A DNA stretch of 64,000 nt from Thiosymbion sp942492625 (GTDB lineage: Bacteria > Pseudomonadota > Gammaproteobacteria > Chromatiales > Chromatiaceae): NCBI GenBank assembly GCA_942492625.1, contig CALOFM010000040.1, positions 1-64,000 on the forward strand, written 5' to 3'. The notes beneath the pieces were generated by a model, which did no database searches, had not been told where the DNA came from, and saw only the letters and a program-made list of their open reading frames with translations. The position numbers and the translations under genes are program-made. Below, piece after piece: positions 46,827 through 55,563 of the stretch (the stretch's first letter is position 1; every line of letters begins with the position of its first letter).

Positions 46827-47172
46827 CAGGCGGTGAGCAAGCTGCGTGAGGCACAGGGCCGGCCGCTGATCGGGCCCAACCGGCTCGCGGTTTGGGACCA
46901 GCTACGCGCCTGGCGCGACACCGATGCCCGCGAGACCGACGAGAGCCGCCGCGGACACCGCTTACTCCCCTACCGGGACTTCGATGCCTTGTGCCGCAAG
47001 CAGGGGGTCCAGGGTGCCGACACCTTCGCCGAGGTCCTGCACCATGCCGGTATGGTCTACTACCGACCGGACCTGTTCGACAACCAACTGGTACTGGATC
47101 AGTCCTGGGCACTGAACGCGGTCTACGCCGTTTTCACACGCGAGGGCGCCGTCTATGACACCCTGCGCCAAC
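46827..47172 (+). pseudogene. ROCO-family COR-domain fragment
   Basis: Open plus-strand frame (from about 46782) encoding AVSKLREAQGRPLIGPNRLA, HRLLPYRDFDALCRKQGVQG, AEVLHHAGMVYYRPDLFDNQ and VLDQSWALNAVYAVF, the N-terminal part of the COR domain of Roc-COR (ROCO) GTPases. Both the Roc GTPase domain and the rest of COR are missing. The fragment lies exactly between two transposon-end motifs. Confidence 0.65.
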
Positions 47173-47394
47173 TTGGCCCAGTAAGCACGAAGGGGTCATG
47201 AGGTGCCATATAATTCAACGCTAATCTATCTGGATTTCTTTTTCACCATAAAACAGTCGGTTAGAAACCTCCGAAAGGATCAAAAGCATAGATCGCTCTC
47301 AAGGGAGATTCTGCTCTCGGGTTTTCTACATTCATGAAATCAAGTAGTTACATACAGTTGGCACCCAGTGACAGCTTCGTGCCTACTGGGCCAG
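47173..47394. mobile_element. 222-bp miniature element with Tn3-like ends
   Basis: TTGGCCCAGTAAGCACGAAG at 47173 and, inverted, CTGGCCCAGTAGGCACGAAG at 47394. The inside is AT-rich and non-coding. Size and structure fit a Tn3-derived inverted-repeat miniature element. Confidence 0.5.
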
Positions 47395-47596
47395 TTTGAA
47401 ATATAAGGATTATTAATGTGCGTGCATTAACTCAAAAGTGGCGAGATATGCTCGTGTACCGCAGTGCGGGAAAAAATCGTAACCTACTGAAACAACGAAT
47501 ATAGTGGGAAAGCTCGTTCATCTCTGTGATGACGAATCAAGCCTAAATGCACCTTTTCGGAGCGTTGTGCAAAAATACCCATAATCGTTCCGATGA

Positions 47597-47830
47597 TTGT
47601 CAGCCCCCGATGCCCGCTACACCCTGTCCGTGAAGGAACGGGATTTCGTTCGCGCCAACGCACGCGGTGCCGAGCAACGCTTGACGCTCGCCTTGATGCT
47701 CAAGACCTTTCGGCACCTGGGTTACTTCCCCGATCTATCCGAGATTCCCAAGTCAATTTCGGTGTTCATCGGTCAGCAGCTCGCTCTGCCGCCGGATACA
47801 TCGACGCTCGACGGTCCACAGCGCAAGCCG
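47597..47830 (+). pseudogene. second Tn3 TnpA N-terminal fragment
   Basis: ARYTLSVKERDFVRANARGA, EQRLTLALMLKTFRHLGYFP and DLSEIPKSISVFIGQQL are typical of another Tn3 transposase branch (DUF4158). Not the same copy as 46305-46707. After ~75 codons the sequence changes. Confidence 0.7.
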
Positions 47831-48047
47831 ACACCGTTCCGTTACTCGTCAAACCCCATGTCCTCCCGCTCCTCATCGTCGTGCGCGCAGCGCGCGCTGC
47901 CCAAACCCATTGACCTCACGTCGGCCCATGATGAGAAAGAACGTACTCGCGAGGGCCGCGAGGGCGCGTAGACTTTCTCAATCACCTTTGGTGAAAAGGT
48001 GGTGACAGTGTTCGGGACGCAGCAAGACATCCGTGCCCGTCACGTGC

Positions 48048-48284
48048 TCAAAACAGTTTGCTGATCGTTTCCTTGGCGCTCTTGTACACGTCGGTGATTG
48101 CGTTCGTCACCGTGTTGATCCCGGCGCCAACCACCTCCGTGACGTAGTCGACGGCTCCCCCGACGGCCCGCTTGACTTCGGCAACACCTTTCTCAAGCTT
48201 ACCTTCAGCCTCCATCCCGGTGTCGCCGGTGAGCTTACCGGTGGCTTCCTTGATCTGGCCTTTCATCTTTGCTGCAACCGTCAT
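48048..48284 (-). CDS. CsbD-like stress protein
   Basis: 78 residues, ATG 48284 after AGGTGAG. MKGQIKEATGKLTGDTGMEA matches the CsbD family core (small, hydrophilic, general-stress-linked proteins of unknown mechanism), then an amphipathic tail VGAGINTVTNAITDVYKSAK not typical of the family. It is a stand-alone gene between transposon debris. Confidence 0.7.
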   Translation of the reverse strand: MTVAAKMKGQIKEATGKLTGDTGMEAEGKLEKGVAEVKRAVGGAVDYVTEVVGAGINTVTNAITDVYKSAKETISKLF

Positions 48285-48956
48285 GGTTCTCACCTGCTTC
48301 AGTGCTGACGGCGATGCTCGACATCGCTCCTTATCACAAAAAGTATAGTTCTACTTTGTCACATTGCCCGCAAGCTCGAGAGGCGGAGCAACCTTGCCAA
48401 ACGCCTCGCCTGTATCGCTGATGTCGAAGGAAAAGCGGGTCCTGTTCGTGTCAACCGAAACCTGCCGAAGCTTAGAGTCGTTCGCGATCGTAATGTCCCG
48501 GTTTGCGCGGCATCACGTCGGTCGCCACCGAAAGGCCGTTGCCGCTTGCGAGAACATGGCACTCGCCGCGACAAGGGCGTTATGTCCGCCAGACCGCGAA
48601 ATTGTGTGCCGACGACGCTCTGCAGACAGCACGGAGCATCCCTCGCGATGCGTGGAAATCGTCTCTCGCGACCTCCTTCGAACAGATCACCGAAGCTGCC
48701 TCAAACGACAAGCACAGCGATGCCAGCCGCACCTCGCAGCGGTATCGTGAGCCTTCATGTCCTGGCGAGCAGGATGTCTCGTCGTGCGTTCTGCGCCATT
48801 TTCCGGCGTGGTGGCCGGAACAGCGATCAGCGCCGCATCGTCGCGCGATCTTCAGGCGGTCGCACCGGCATCGCGCCTACTCCAACAGATCAACACCCTG
48901 CTTTGCGTAGTGGGACCGAATGCTGGCCAGTCGCTTCCTGTGTCGCTTCTCCATTT
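48285..48956. other. no supported gene
   Basis: Several overlapping frames are open, one reading TAKLCADDALQTARSIPRDA WKSSLATSFEQITEAA-like helical sequence (plus, about 48580-48700), but none has a start signal or a family I can name. Confidence 0.4.
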
Positions 48957-49023
48957 GGGGTTTTTGGCCCAAACCGTCAAATATGCTTAGCAACACATAT
49001 TTGGCGGTTTGGGCCAAAACCCC
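48957..49023. repeat. palindromic repeat, near-perfect copy
   Basis: GGGGTTTTTGGCCCAAACCG, TCAAATATG, loop CTTAGCAACA, CATATTTGG, CGGTTTGGGCCAAAACCC. The stem is about 28 bp with one G-T wobble and one bulge. Confidence 0.75.
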
Positions 49024-49237
49024 AGACCGTGGGTCGGAGAGACCGGATAGTTGCAGTTAATGTGGTCCCGAGAAAGGGCTTGTTTGCGGGCCGGGCGATT
49101 TATGATTGCTGATCCCTCACCCGCCCTCGGCTGGACCCCGGGGAGACTGAGAAGCGCCTGAGCCGACCCTTCCGAGTAAGTATTTTTATATATACTGGGC
49201 GCTCAAATCAACGATCAAGATTTCACTTAACCGGCGG

Positions 49238-49420
49238 ACCGCTTTCAGGCCGGATTCGTCTACAAGCTGCTCACGGAAGGTACGGTGGAACAGAAGGTCG
49301 CCGAGCTGCAGGCGCGCAAGCAGGCCCTGGCGGACGCCATGCTCGAAGGCGGCGGGGGGCGGCCGCCGAGTCCCTCAGCGCCGACGACCTGGAATCACTG
49401 TTCGCCCCGGTGACCGAACC
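49238..49420 (+). pseudogene. SNF2 helicase C-terminal fragment
   Basis: FQAGFVYKLLTEGTVEQKVA, ELQARKQALADAMLEGGGG is the last motif region of a SNF2 ATPase. A run of six G at about 49352 shifts the frame; in the other frame RAAESLSADDLESLFAPVTE ends at a TGA overlapping the start of the next gene. It is not the tail of the 42-45 kb gene. Confidence 0.75.
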
Positions 49421-50599
49421 ATGAACGAGCCATTGCCCGATAGAGACCTGCTGGCCCTGGTCGACCGGCTGCTGCTGGAGCAAGGCCGGCTTGACCCCTT
49501 CGAGCTGCTTCTGGCGGCGGGACTGCTGGCCTACCAGGACTATGAAGCCTGGCGGATGGGCCGGATGCCGGACATCCAGGGGGCTTTGAGCGTCGCTCCG
49601 GGAGAGGCGGCCGGACTGCTGGAACGCGCGGCAGCCTACGCCCGCGGGCAAAAGCTGGCCGCGACATCGCTGGAGCACAACGGCTGGGGCGGCCTGGATC
49701 AGCCCCTGCGCATCGGCACCGATGCCGGTCTGATCCGGGGCTGTGCCGCGGCCTTTGCACCCCCGGATGATCGCCACCAACTGGACCTGTTCCATGACAG
49801 CAGTGCCCTGTTGCTGGAGGAAGAGATCCGCCGCGGCCTCGCCGAGCGCCGCTCCGACGCCGCACGGGAGCAGATCGCGCGGCTGATGGCGCAGGACCCA
49901 CGGCATCGTCATCTACGCGGATTCCTGCGGCTGATCCAGATCGTCGACGACGCCGGCTCCGGCACACCGAAGTCCCGCCTGCGGGAGCTGGAAACCGTCG
50001 ACCCCTTGGCCAGGGACTTACTCGGATACCGGGCGCGGGATTTTCTCGCTCCTCTGTGGTCGGACCTCGCGGAGTCCCTCGCGGGCCACGCCTTCAACCC
50101 AGGCTCGCCCCGGCTCCACGCCGGCTTTGCCTGGGCCAGGGCGGGACGCTGGGAAGCGGTGCGCGAGGCTGTGGAGCAAGAGCCCGACTGGCGCACGCAT
50201 CCCTTGCTCCTGCTGGCCCACGCCGAGGCCTGTTGGCACCGGCGCGATGCGGCTGCGGCCTGGCGGGACTGGCTGTGGCTGTGCTGGGAATTTCCCCCCG
50301 AGGCCGAGCGTGCCCTGATCTCCCCCACCTTTCCGGATCAGCGGCTCGCCAATCTGTGGAAGGGGTTCGGCGACGCGGACCTGGAGCTGGAGACCGAGGA
50401 TTTTCCCGCCTGGCTTCTATTGGCGGACCCGGTAACCGCGGTCGCGGTACCCGCGGAGTCGGCCCCGAAGGACGATCGAGGCGATGCCTATGGTCTGCTG
50501 CACCGGTTGGTTCGGGGCGACGACGCCATCTCGGTACGCCGGGAGCTGGCGGAGACCCATCCCGGTCTTCTACAGCTGTTTCTATCACGGCGGCGATGA
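49421..50599 (+). CDS. unknown protein, SNF2-linked
   Basis: 392 residues. ATG 49421 overlaps the stop of the SNF2 fragment (ATGA), so the two were an operon. Sequence is Leu/Ala/Trp-rich and helical: LLALVDRLLLEQGRLDPFEL, EEEIRRGLAERRSDAAREQI, HPLLLLAHAEACWHRRDAAA, with TPR-like spacing in the middle (ARAGRWEAVREAVEQEP, AHAEACWHRRDAAAAWRDWL). No named family. It may be the accessory subunit of that SNF2 system. Confidence 0.7.
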   Translation: MNEPLPDRDLLALVDRLLLEQGRLDPFELLLAAGLLAYQDYEAWRMGRMPDIQGALSVAPGEAAGLLERAAAYARGQKLAATSLEHNGWGGLDQPLRIGTDAGLIRGCAAAFAPPDDRHQLDLFHDSSALLLEEEIRRGLAERRSDAAREQIARLMAQDPRHRHLRGFLRLIQIVDDAGSGTPKSRLRELETVDPLARDLLGYRARDFLAPLWSDLAESLAGHAFNPGSPRLHAGFAWARAGRWEAVREAVEQEPDWRTHPLLLLAHAEACWHRRDAAAAWRDWLWLCWEFPPEAERALISPTFPDQRLANLWKGFGDADLELETEDFPAWLLLADPVTAVAVPAESAPKDDRGDAYGLLHRLVRGDDAISVRRELAETHPGLLQLFLSRRR

Positions 50600-50962
50600 G
50601 CATGCGGAGCAAGTCAAACGCGTGCAGGGCCTGACGCGGGTTGTGGAATACCTGGACGCCATGCGCGGCCGGGTATGACCGACATCTGGGCTGCCTGCGG
50701 CGGTGGGCGGCGGCCCGAACCGATCGGCGGTGCGCCGCTGGCACATAGGCACATAGGAAATCCAACCGCATCACGACGGGTATGTCGGTGACGATAGCAC
50801 TGAGAGAAGCCGGGGAGCAAGCCGATGGGAGCCTCTCCGGGGCTGGACTGCGGACGTGCCGGCGACCCCGGCCGTTCGAGGAGGGAGGCTCGCGGGGATT
50901 GGGCTGGCAGATACGTAGGCGTGGCTCGAGCCGCCGATTGAGCTCGACGACGATAACGTCAA
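50600..50962. other. no supported gene
   Basis: GC-rich non-coding interval; sequences around 50750-50960 repeat nothing else in the window. Confidence 0.35.
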
Positions 50963-51436
50963 TCACCACTGAATGCGCTGCTCGAATTCGTAGTTCGGTT
51001 CCGGTTGGACGAGAGGATCGTACTGCGGGTCGACCTGGAGCGGAGAGTCTTCCCATGCGGGCGGGTGAGCTGTGATTGAGCAGCGAACGACCGAACCATG
51101 GATGGTTTGGGCTGGTACCCAAGCGGAGCAGGGTGAGCCGCGGCCGAGCAGCGAACGGCCAAACCGTGGACGGTATGGACTGGTACCCAAGCAGAGCAGG
51201 AAAGCGCAGCGCTGGGGCGCAGCGCAGGGGCGTGCCGGGGAGATCACCGGCGGGCGTGTCGGCTTGCCGATGTGCTCGAGGACCGCTACAGCTACTGGAT
51301 CAGCGCCGCCTTCAGAGTGATCTCGGTATTCGCCAGGTGTTCTGCGCGAGCTGGTGGATCTGCTGCGCAGGGAACCAGTCGTTCTGCCCGGATACACCAT
51401 CCCCGGGTGCCACCTTGGCGCCCGGGTTGTTTGCAT
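50963..51436 (-). pseudogene. IS91-family transposase C-terminal remnant with in-frame repeats
   Basis: VLEHIGKPTRPPVISPARP, then about 45 codons of repeat, then HPPAWEDSPLQVDPQYDP and the end YEFEQRIQW, which matches the tail of the IS91 protein at 63 kb (PPAWEMFDQ, FDFDQRVSW). The N-terminal and catalytic parts are gone. The repeat inside is described at 51061-51190. Confidence 0.7.
51061..51190. repeat. two 66-bp tandem repeats with internal palindrome (copy 1)
   Basis: Each unit contains GAGCAGCGAACG(A/G)CC, a CCAAACC-type palindrome (GAACCATGGATGGTTTGG; CCAAACCGTGGACGGTATGG) and CTGGTACCCAAGC. 66 bp is 22 codons, so the frame of the IS91 gene is kept. A ~95% identical block lies inverted at 59005-59130. 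Confidence 0.75.
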
Positions 51437-52450
51437 TCAATCGTTGCCTTTCCTTCTTGTTGCAGGCCTATCGCCCTGATGCCCACGCCGGGACAGGGCG
51501 TCCTGCAGCGCCCGCTCGGACATCTCAAGCCGGGTCTCCAGGATGGCAATCGCTCGGTTGCGTTCCTCAAGCGCGCCCCGATGGCCATCGCCGACAACCC
51601 GGGATCGCTCTGCCTCCTCCTTCGCCTCGGTTAAGCGCTTGTCAGATCCGGCAAGCTCAGAAGCCAGCTTGCCGATCTCGCGTTCACATTCGGCGATTCT
51701 AGCTTCGCGCGCTTCGAGCTTCGAAGACAGCGACTCCCCCTGCTTCTTCCAGTCGGCGACACGCTGTTCAAGATCGACGAGCGCTTGGGCCTTCGTCGCC
51801 TGGTCCAACTTCAACGACACGATTTCGCCACTCGATTTTTCGAGCCGAGCAGCCAGCTGCTGACTGCGCGCCTCTTCTTCCTTGGTGCGCTGGTTGGCAA
51901 CGTCGACCCTGTTCAGCAACCCCGCCTCATCGCGTTCGCGCGCTTCGCGTTCGGCGCACAACTCCTCTCGTAATGCCTGCGCTTCGCTTTCCTTCGCTGC
52001 CGCCAACCGTCGTTGTTCAGCCAAGTCGGCCGTTGCTTGCTCCAGGTTGCGCCGAAGTTGCTCGGCGACCCCGTTCGCGCTAGCCAGCATCTCTTCGTTT
52101 CTCTGTAACGCATCGACCGTCTCGTGGTGACGGGTCTCGTTGTCCGCCAGCGACGCCTGCGTCTTCTCGGCAGCCGACAGTAACGCGGCGCGCTCCTGGC
52201 CCCAGAGCTCTCCTGCCACCTGCACGGCTTGCTTCCAGGTCGAGCGCGCTGAATCCAGCACAGTGCTCGGCAACTCACTGTCCGTGAGCATGTTCCCCAC
52301 ATCGCCCCAAAACTCCGAGAGCGCAGCGACCAGTGTCTGCTGCGACCCTCTCCCCCCTAACTGCTCGCGCACGTTGGTGGTCGTCGGCCGTTGTCCGGCC
52401 CTCAGCAAATTCCACGCCGTCGCCTTCACCTCATCGCGTGTCACCGCCAT
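51437..52450 (-). CDS. tnpT: KfrA-type coiled-coil DNA-binding protein (TnpT-like)
   Basis: 337 residues. N-terminal KfrA_N-like DNA-binding domain: MAVTRDEVKATAWNLLRAGQ, RPTTTNVREQLGGRGSQQTL. The rest is a long coiled coil (QLRRNLEQATADLAEQRRLA through SELAGSDKRLTEAKEEAERS). It is divergent from a tyrosine recombinase across a 610-base gap. That pairing is the cointegrate-resolution module of Tn4651-type Tn3 transposons, where TnpT binds the recombination site between the genes. KfrA-like plasmid proteins are the alternative. Confidence 0.75.
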   Translation of the reverse strand: MAVTRDEVKATAWNLLRAGQRPTTTNVREQLGGRGSQQTLVAALSEFWGDVGNMLTDSELPSTVLDSARSTWKQAVQVAGELWGQERAALLSAAEKTQASLADNETRHHETVDALQRNEEMLASANGVAEQLRRNLEQATADLAEQRRLAAAKESEAQALREELCAEREARERDEAGLLNRVDVANQRTKEEEARSQQLAARLEKSSGEIVSLKLDQATKAQALVDLEQRVADWKKQGESLSSKLEAREARIAECEREIGKLASELAGSDKRLTEAKEEAERSRVVGDGHRGALEERNRAIAILETRLEMSERALQDALSRRGHQGDRPATRRKGND

Positions 52451-52820
52451 CTTTTTCTCCAGGGCTGCTCATTGCAGCACGATCGTGCGCAAAAGAGATC
52501 CAGGCGCTTGGCGTAGGCGCCGGAAAGTACCGAGACAGGATCGATGCTACCTATCCGCAACCATCCGCCATTGCTGGTGTTTCAAGTGCATGGATGCCTA
52601 TTTAGTTTAGAGTCCATACATCCATACTACCAGACTAAACGTCTGATCGCGCCCCATCTGTACTGTGAGAATCCCTGCTTCTCGCAGTAAGAGCACGAAA
52701 TCTGCTATTCTTCCAGTGGCCAAACTCGATGGGTCGGTCGGTCGAACACGAAACCGTCCAGAGACAAAGACAGATAGGCTTCTAAAAAGCCATGATAATC
52801 AAATAGATAGGATAGCAAAC
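52451..52820. other. tnpT/tnpS intergenic, probable resolution site
   Basis: In Tn4651-type modules the recombination core lies between these genes. I could not pick out its inverted repeats by eye. AT-rich patches lie at 52600-52640 and 52780-52820. Confidence 0.35.
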
Positions 52821-53072
52821 ATGAAATTCATGCCGGAGCCTATTTGGCGCAAGGGACCGCCGTTCGATGTCATCGAGTTGGTTGGCGACCGCCGCGTTGC
52901 GCCTGCGGCCTGGAATACGAGCAAGTCGGCCAATAACGTAAGCCGACTGCAGGTGGTAACCGCACACTCACTCGGGTGGGAGATAACGAACGTGGAAACA
53001 ATCCATTGTTGCGAAAAGACTGGGCGAACTAGCGAAAGCCAAACCATGCGTTTGGCGAACCGGCGTGCATGA
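52821..53072 (+). CDS. small ORF overlapping the recombinase start
   Basis: 83 codons from ATG 52821 (MKFMPEPIWRKGPPFDVIEL, then NTSKSANNVSRLQVVTAHSL). The stop overlaps the GTG start of the recombinase by eight bases, suggesting coupling. There is no clear ribosome site and no known family. It may instead be leader sequence. Confidence 0.35.
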   Translation: MKFMPEPIWRKGPPFDVIELVGDRRVAPAAWNTSKSANNVSRLQVVTAHSLGWEITNVETIHCCEKTGRTSESQTMRLANRRA

Positions 53073-54561
53073 CGTGGACCAGACTGCGAGCAGCTCCGAC
53101 GCTGCGATCGGCCAGCGTCTTCGCGAGCTGCGCGAAACCAGAAAGCTTGCTCAGCACGCTTTCGCAGCAATCCTCGGCGTATCACCGAGGACCTATCAGA
53201 ACTATGAGCGCGGGGAAAGGACTGTCAGCAAGGAAATTCTCGTCGCCCTACGGGAAAAATTCGGGTTCGACGCGAACCTGATCCTCTTCGGCCCCTGCAA
53301 CCAAGACGACCCACCTCCCTCTAGCTGCTCGGCCAACCAGACCCTAGGCGGAGAACCTGAAGTTCCCGGCACCTTGGTTGCCAAGTACAAAGATGTGATG
53401 CGCAGCGGAGAAAAGCTCGACCCCTCCGATGACATGGAGAAGCAGGCTTTCGATTCCTGGCGGCTCCGCACATGCAGCCAACCCGAACCGCCTTTGCAAT
53501 CACCGGCGACGGCGCAGGACATCACGCTTTACCTGACATCGGTCGAGCCCGCGGAATTTCCTCACCCCGTCGGCGCCGATGATGATGTGCAGCTGACTTC
53601 CCGGGACGAGCATGCCCTCGCACGCAACATCGCCAACCAACACGCATCCGCGACGCGCCGAGCTTACCGTTCGGCATGGACCCAGTTCGTCCATTGGTGC
53701 GAACAACGCGCCTATCGGCCGTTGCCTGCGAACCCCAAGGTTGCGGCCTGCTACCTGATCGATATCGTAGAGAACTCAGGTATTAAAGTCCCTACAGCGA
53801 AACGTCATGCCTCCGCAATTCGCCTGGCACACATCCTTTCCGGTTATCCGTCCCCGACCACGGACGCACTCTTTCAACAGGCCCTGCGCGGCTTGACACG
53901 CATCAACAACACAAAGCCCGAGGTCAAGCAGCCGATCCTACTTGATCACTTCTACCAAATCCTCGACCAAATCGACACCTCGACCCTCCTTGGCCTCCGC
54001 GACCGGGCCATCATCGCCATTGGTTTCTTCGGTGCCTTCCGCCGATCGGAAATTGCCCGGCTTGCGATCCGCGATATCACGTATGAGCGCGAAGGCATTC
54101 GGATTGACATTCCACAGTCCAAGACAGACCGAAACGCCGAGGGCCAATCCGTCACCATCATGCGTCGAAACAGCGACTGTCCGGTTGAGGCACTGCAAGC
54201 ATGGCTCTGCGCATCCGGAATCGACTCGGGGTTCGTCTTCCGCCCTCTCGTAGGCAATCTCCTCGGGCGCGACAAACCCATGAACCCTTCCTCGATCGCC
54301 GCGGTCGTAAAGCGGCGCGCGGCCGTCCTCAACGACTGCTCCAAGGAAAGCATCGGAGGTCACAGCCTGCGCTCCGGTTTTATCACCTCCGCTGTTGAGC
54401 TTGGCGCCCCCCTCGATCGCATCATGCGAATCTCGCGCCACGTTGATGTCGCGGTGGTTCTCGACTATATCCGCCGCCACGACGATTGGAAGGACCATGC
54501 CTCCGCGCAGATGGATCGACCCGCAAGCGCTCAATCTCAGCCAGATCCTTTCTCGGAATGA
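53065..54561 (+). CDS. tnpS: tyrosine recombinase with N-terminal HTH (TnpS-like)
   Basis: 498 residues. Residues ~12-75 are an XRE/HTH_3 domain (IGQRLRELRETRKLAQHAFA, GVSPRTYQNYERGERTVSKE), then a ~100-residue linker, then a full tyrosine recombinase: core-binding LARNIANQHASATRRAYRSA, Arg327 in FRRSEIARL, H433-x-x-R436 in GGHSLRSGF, His459 in SRHVD and the nucleophile Tyr468 in VLDYIRR. Tn4651-type TnpS proteins are about 320 residues and lack the HTH. The start is GTG 53065. The next gene is a decayed Tn3 tnpA in the same direction. Confidence 0.85.
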   Translation: MHDVDQTASSSDAAIGQRLRELRETRKLAQHAFAAILGVSPRTYQNYERGERTVSKEILVALREKFGFDANLILFGPCNQDDPPPSSCSANQTLGGEPEVPGTLVAKYKDVMRSGEKLDPSDDMEKQAFDSWRLRTCSQPEPPLQSPATAQDITLYLTSVEPAEFPHPVGADDDVQLTSRDEHALARNIANQHASATRRAYRSAWTQFVHWCEQRAYRPLPANPKVAACYLIDIVENSGIKVPTAKRHASAIRLAHILSGYPSPTTDALFQQALRGLTRINNTKPEVKQPILLDHFYQILDQIDTSTLLGLRDRAIIAIGFFGAFRRSEIARLAIRDITYEREGIRIDIPQSKTDRNAEGQSVTIMRRNSDCPVEALQAWLCASGIDSGFVFRPLVGNLLGRDKPMNPSSIAAVVKRRAAVLNDCSKESIGGHSLRSGFITSAVELGAPLDRIMRISRHVDVAVVLDYIRRHDDWKDHASAQMDRPASAQSQPDPFSE

Positions 54562-54693
54562 CAACTAAGCGATTTCCGCCTAACCGGGGGTGTAAGCCGG
54601 AACCCCCGAAAATTCCGTGAGGCCCGGTTTTGCTTGTTTCTCGCCAAAACTTTCCGTAATTGAAGCCAATAAGGGGCCTACGATCAGAATCTG

Positions 54694-55556
54694 ATGACTG
54701 AATGGCATGCGCGTTATGGCGGCCGCGGCGTCATGATCTGGTGGCACGTCGACACGAATTCGACCTGCATTTACTCACAATTGCGTCGCTGCTCGTCGTC
54801 GGAAGCGGCCGCCATGATGGAAGGTGTGCTGCGCCATTGCACGGACATGGCGATTGAGCGCCAGTACGTCGACAGCCACGGGCAGAGCGAAGTCGCCTTT
54901 GCCTTTAGCTACATCCTGGGCTTCGACCTGTTGCCTCGATTCAAGGCCATCGCCAAACAAAAGCTCAGTCTGGTGGCAAGCACGGATGCCGCAGAATACC
55001 CCAACCTCGAACCGATCCTGACACGAGCCATCAACCGGGAGTTTGATTCGGCAACAGTACGACGAAATCATCAAGTATACGACCGCACTGAAACTGGGCA
55101 CGGCCGAACCGGAAGCCATCCTCCGCCGCTTTACCCGTGGCGGTGCGGCGCATCCGACCTACAAAGGCGCTGACGGAACTGGGCAAGGCGATCAAGACGA
55201 TTTTCTTGTGCCGTTACCTGCACGAGGAGTCACTCAGGCGCGAAATCTACGAGGGGCTCAATGTGGTCGAGAACTGGAACAGCGCCAATAACTTCATTTT
55301 CTACTGCGAACGCGGCGAGTTCGCAACCAATCGTGTAGCCGATCAGGAGCTGGCAGTCTTGTCGCTCCATTTGCTGCAAGTCTGCCTGGTGTACGTCGAT
55401 ACCTTGTTCATCCAGGAAGTGCTAACGGAACCGGCGTGGCGTGATCGCATGACGGTCGACGATTGGCGCGGACTCACGCCGCTGATCTATCACCACGTGA
55501 ATCCGTACGGCCGCATTGAATTGGACATGGGGCGACGACTATTACTTGCCGCCTGA
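54694..55556 (+). pseudogene. tnpA: Tn3 transposase TnpA, C-terminal part, frameshifted
   Basis: Catalytic C-terminal third in three frames: GRGVMIWWHVDTNSTCIYSQ and ERQYVDSHGQSEVAFAFSYI (to ~55045), QQYDEIIKYTTALKLGTAEP (55043-55130), then LTELGKAIKTIFLCRYLHEE, NVVENWNSANNFIFYCERGE and PYGRIELDMGRR to 55556. The catalytic Glu lies in the GLNVVENWNSAN block. The N-terminal two thirds are missing. Confidence 0.85.
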
Positions 55557-55563
55557 TGGCGCA

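Noticed and set aside
50094..51122. 342-codon minus-strand frame
   Set aside because: Antisense to the 49421-50599 gene and then runs into the IS91 repeat; no independent support.
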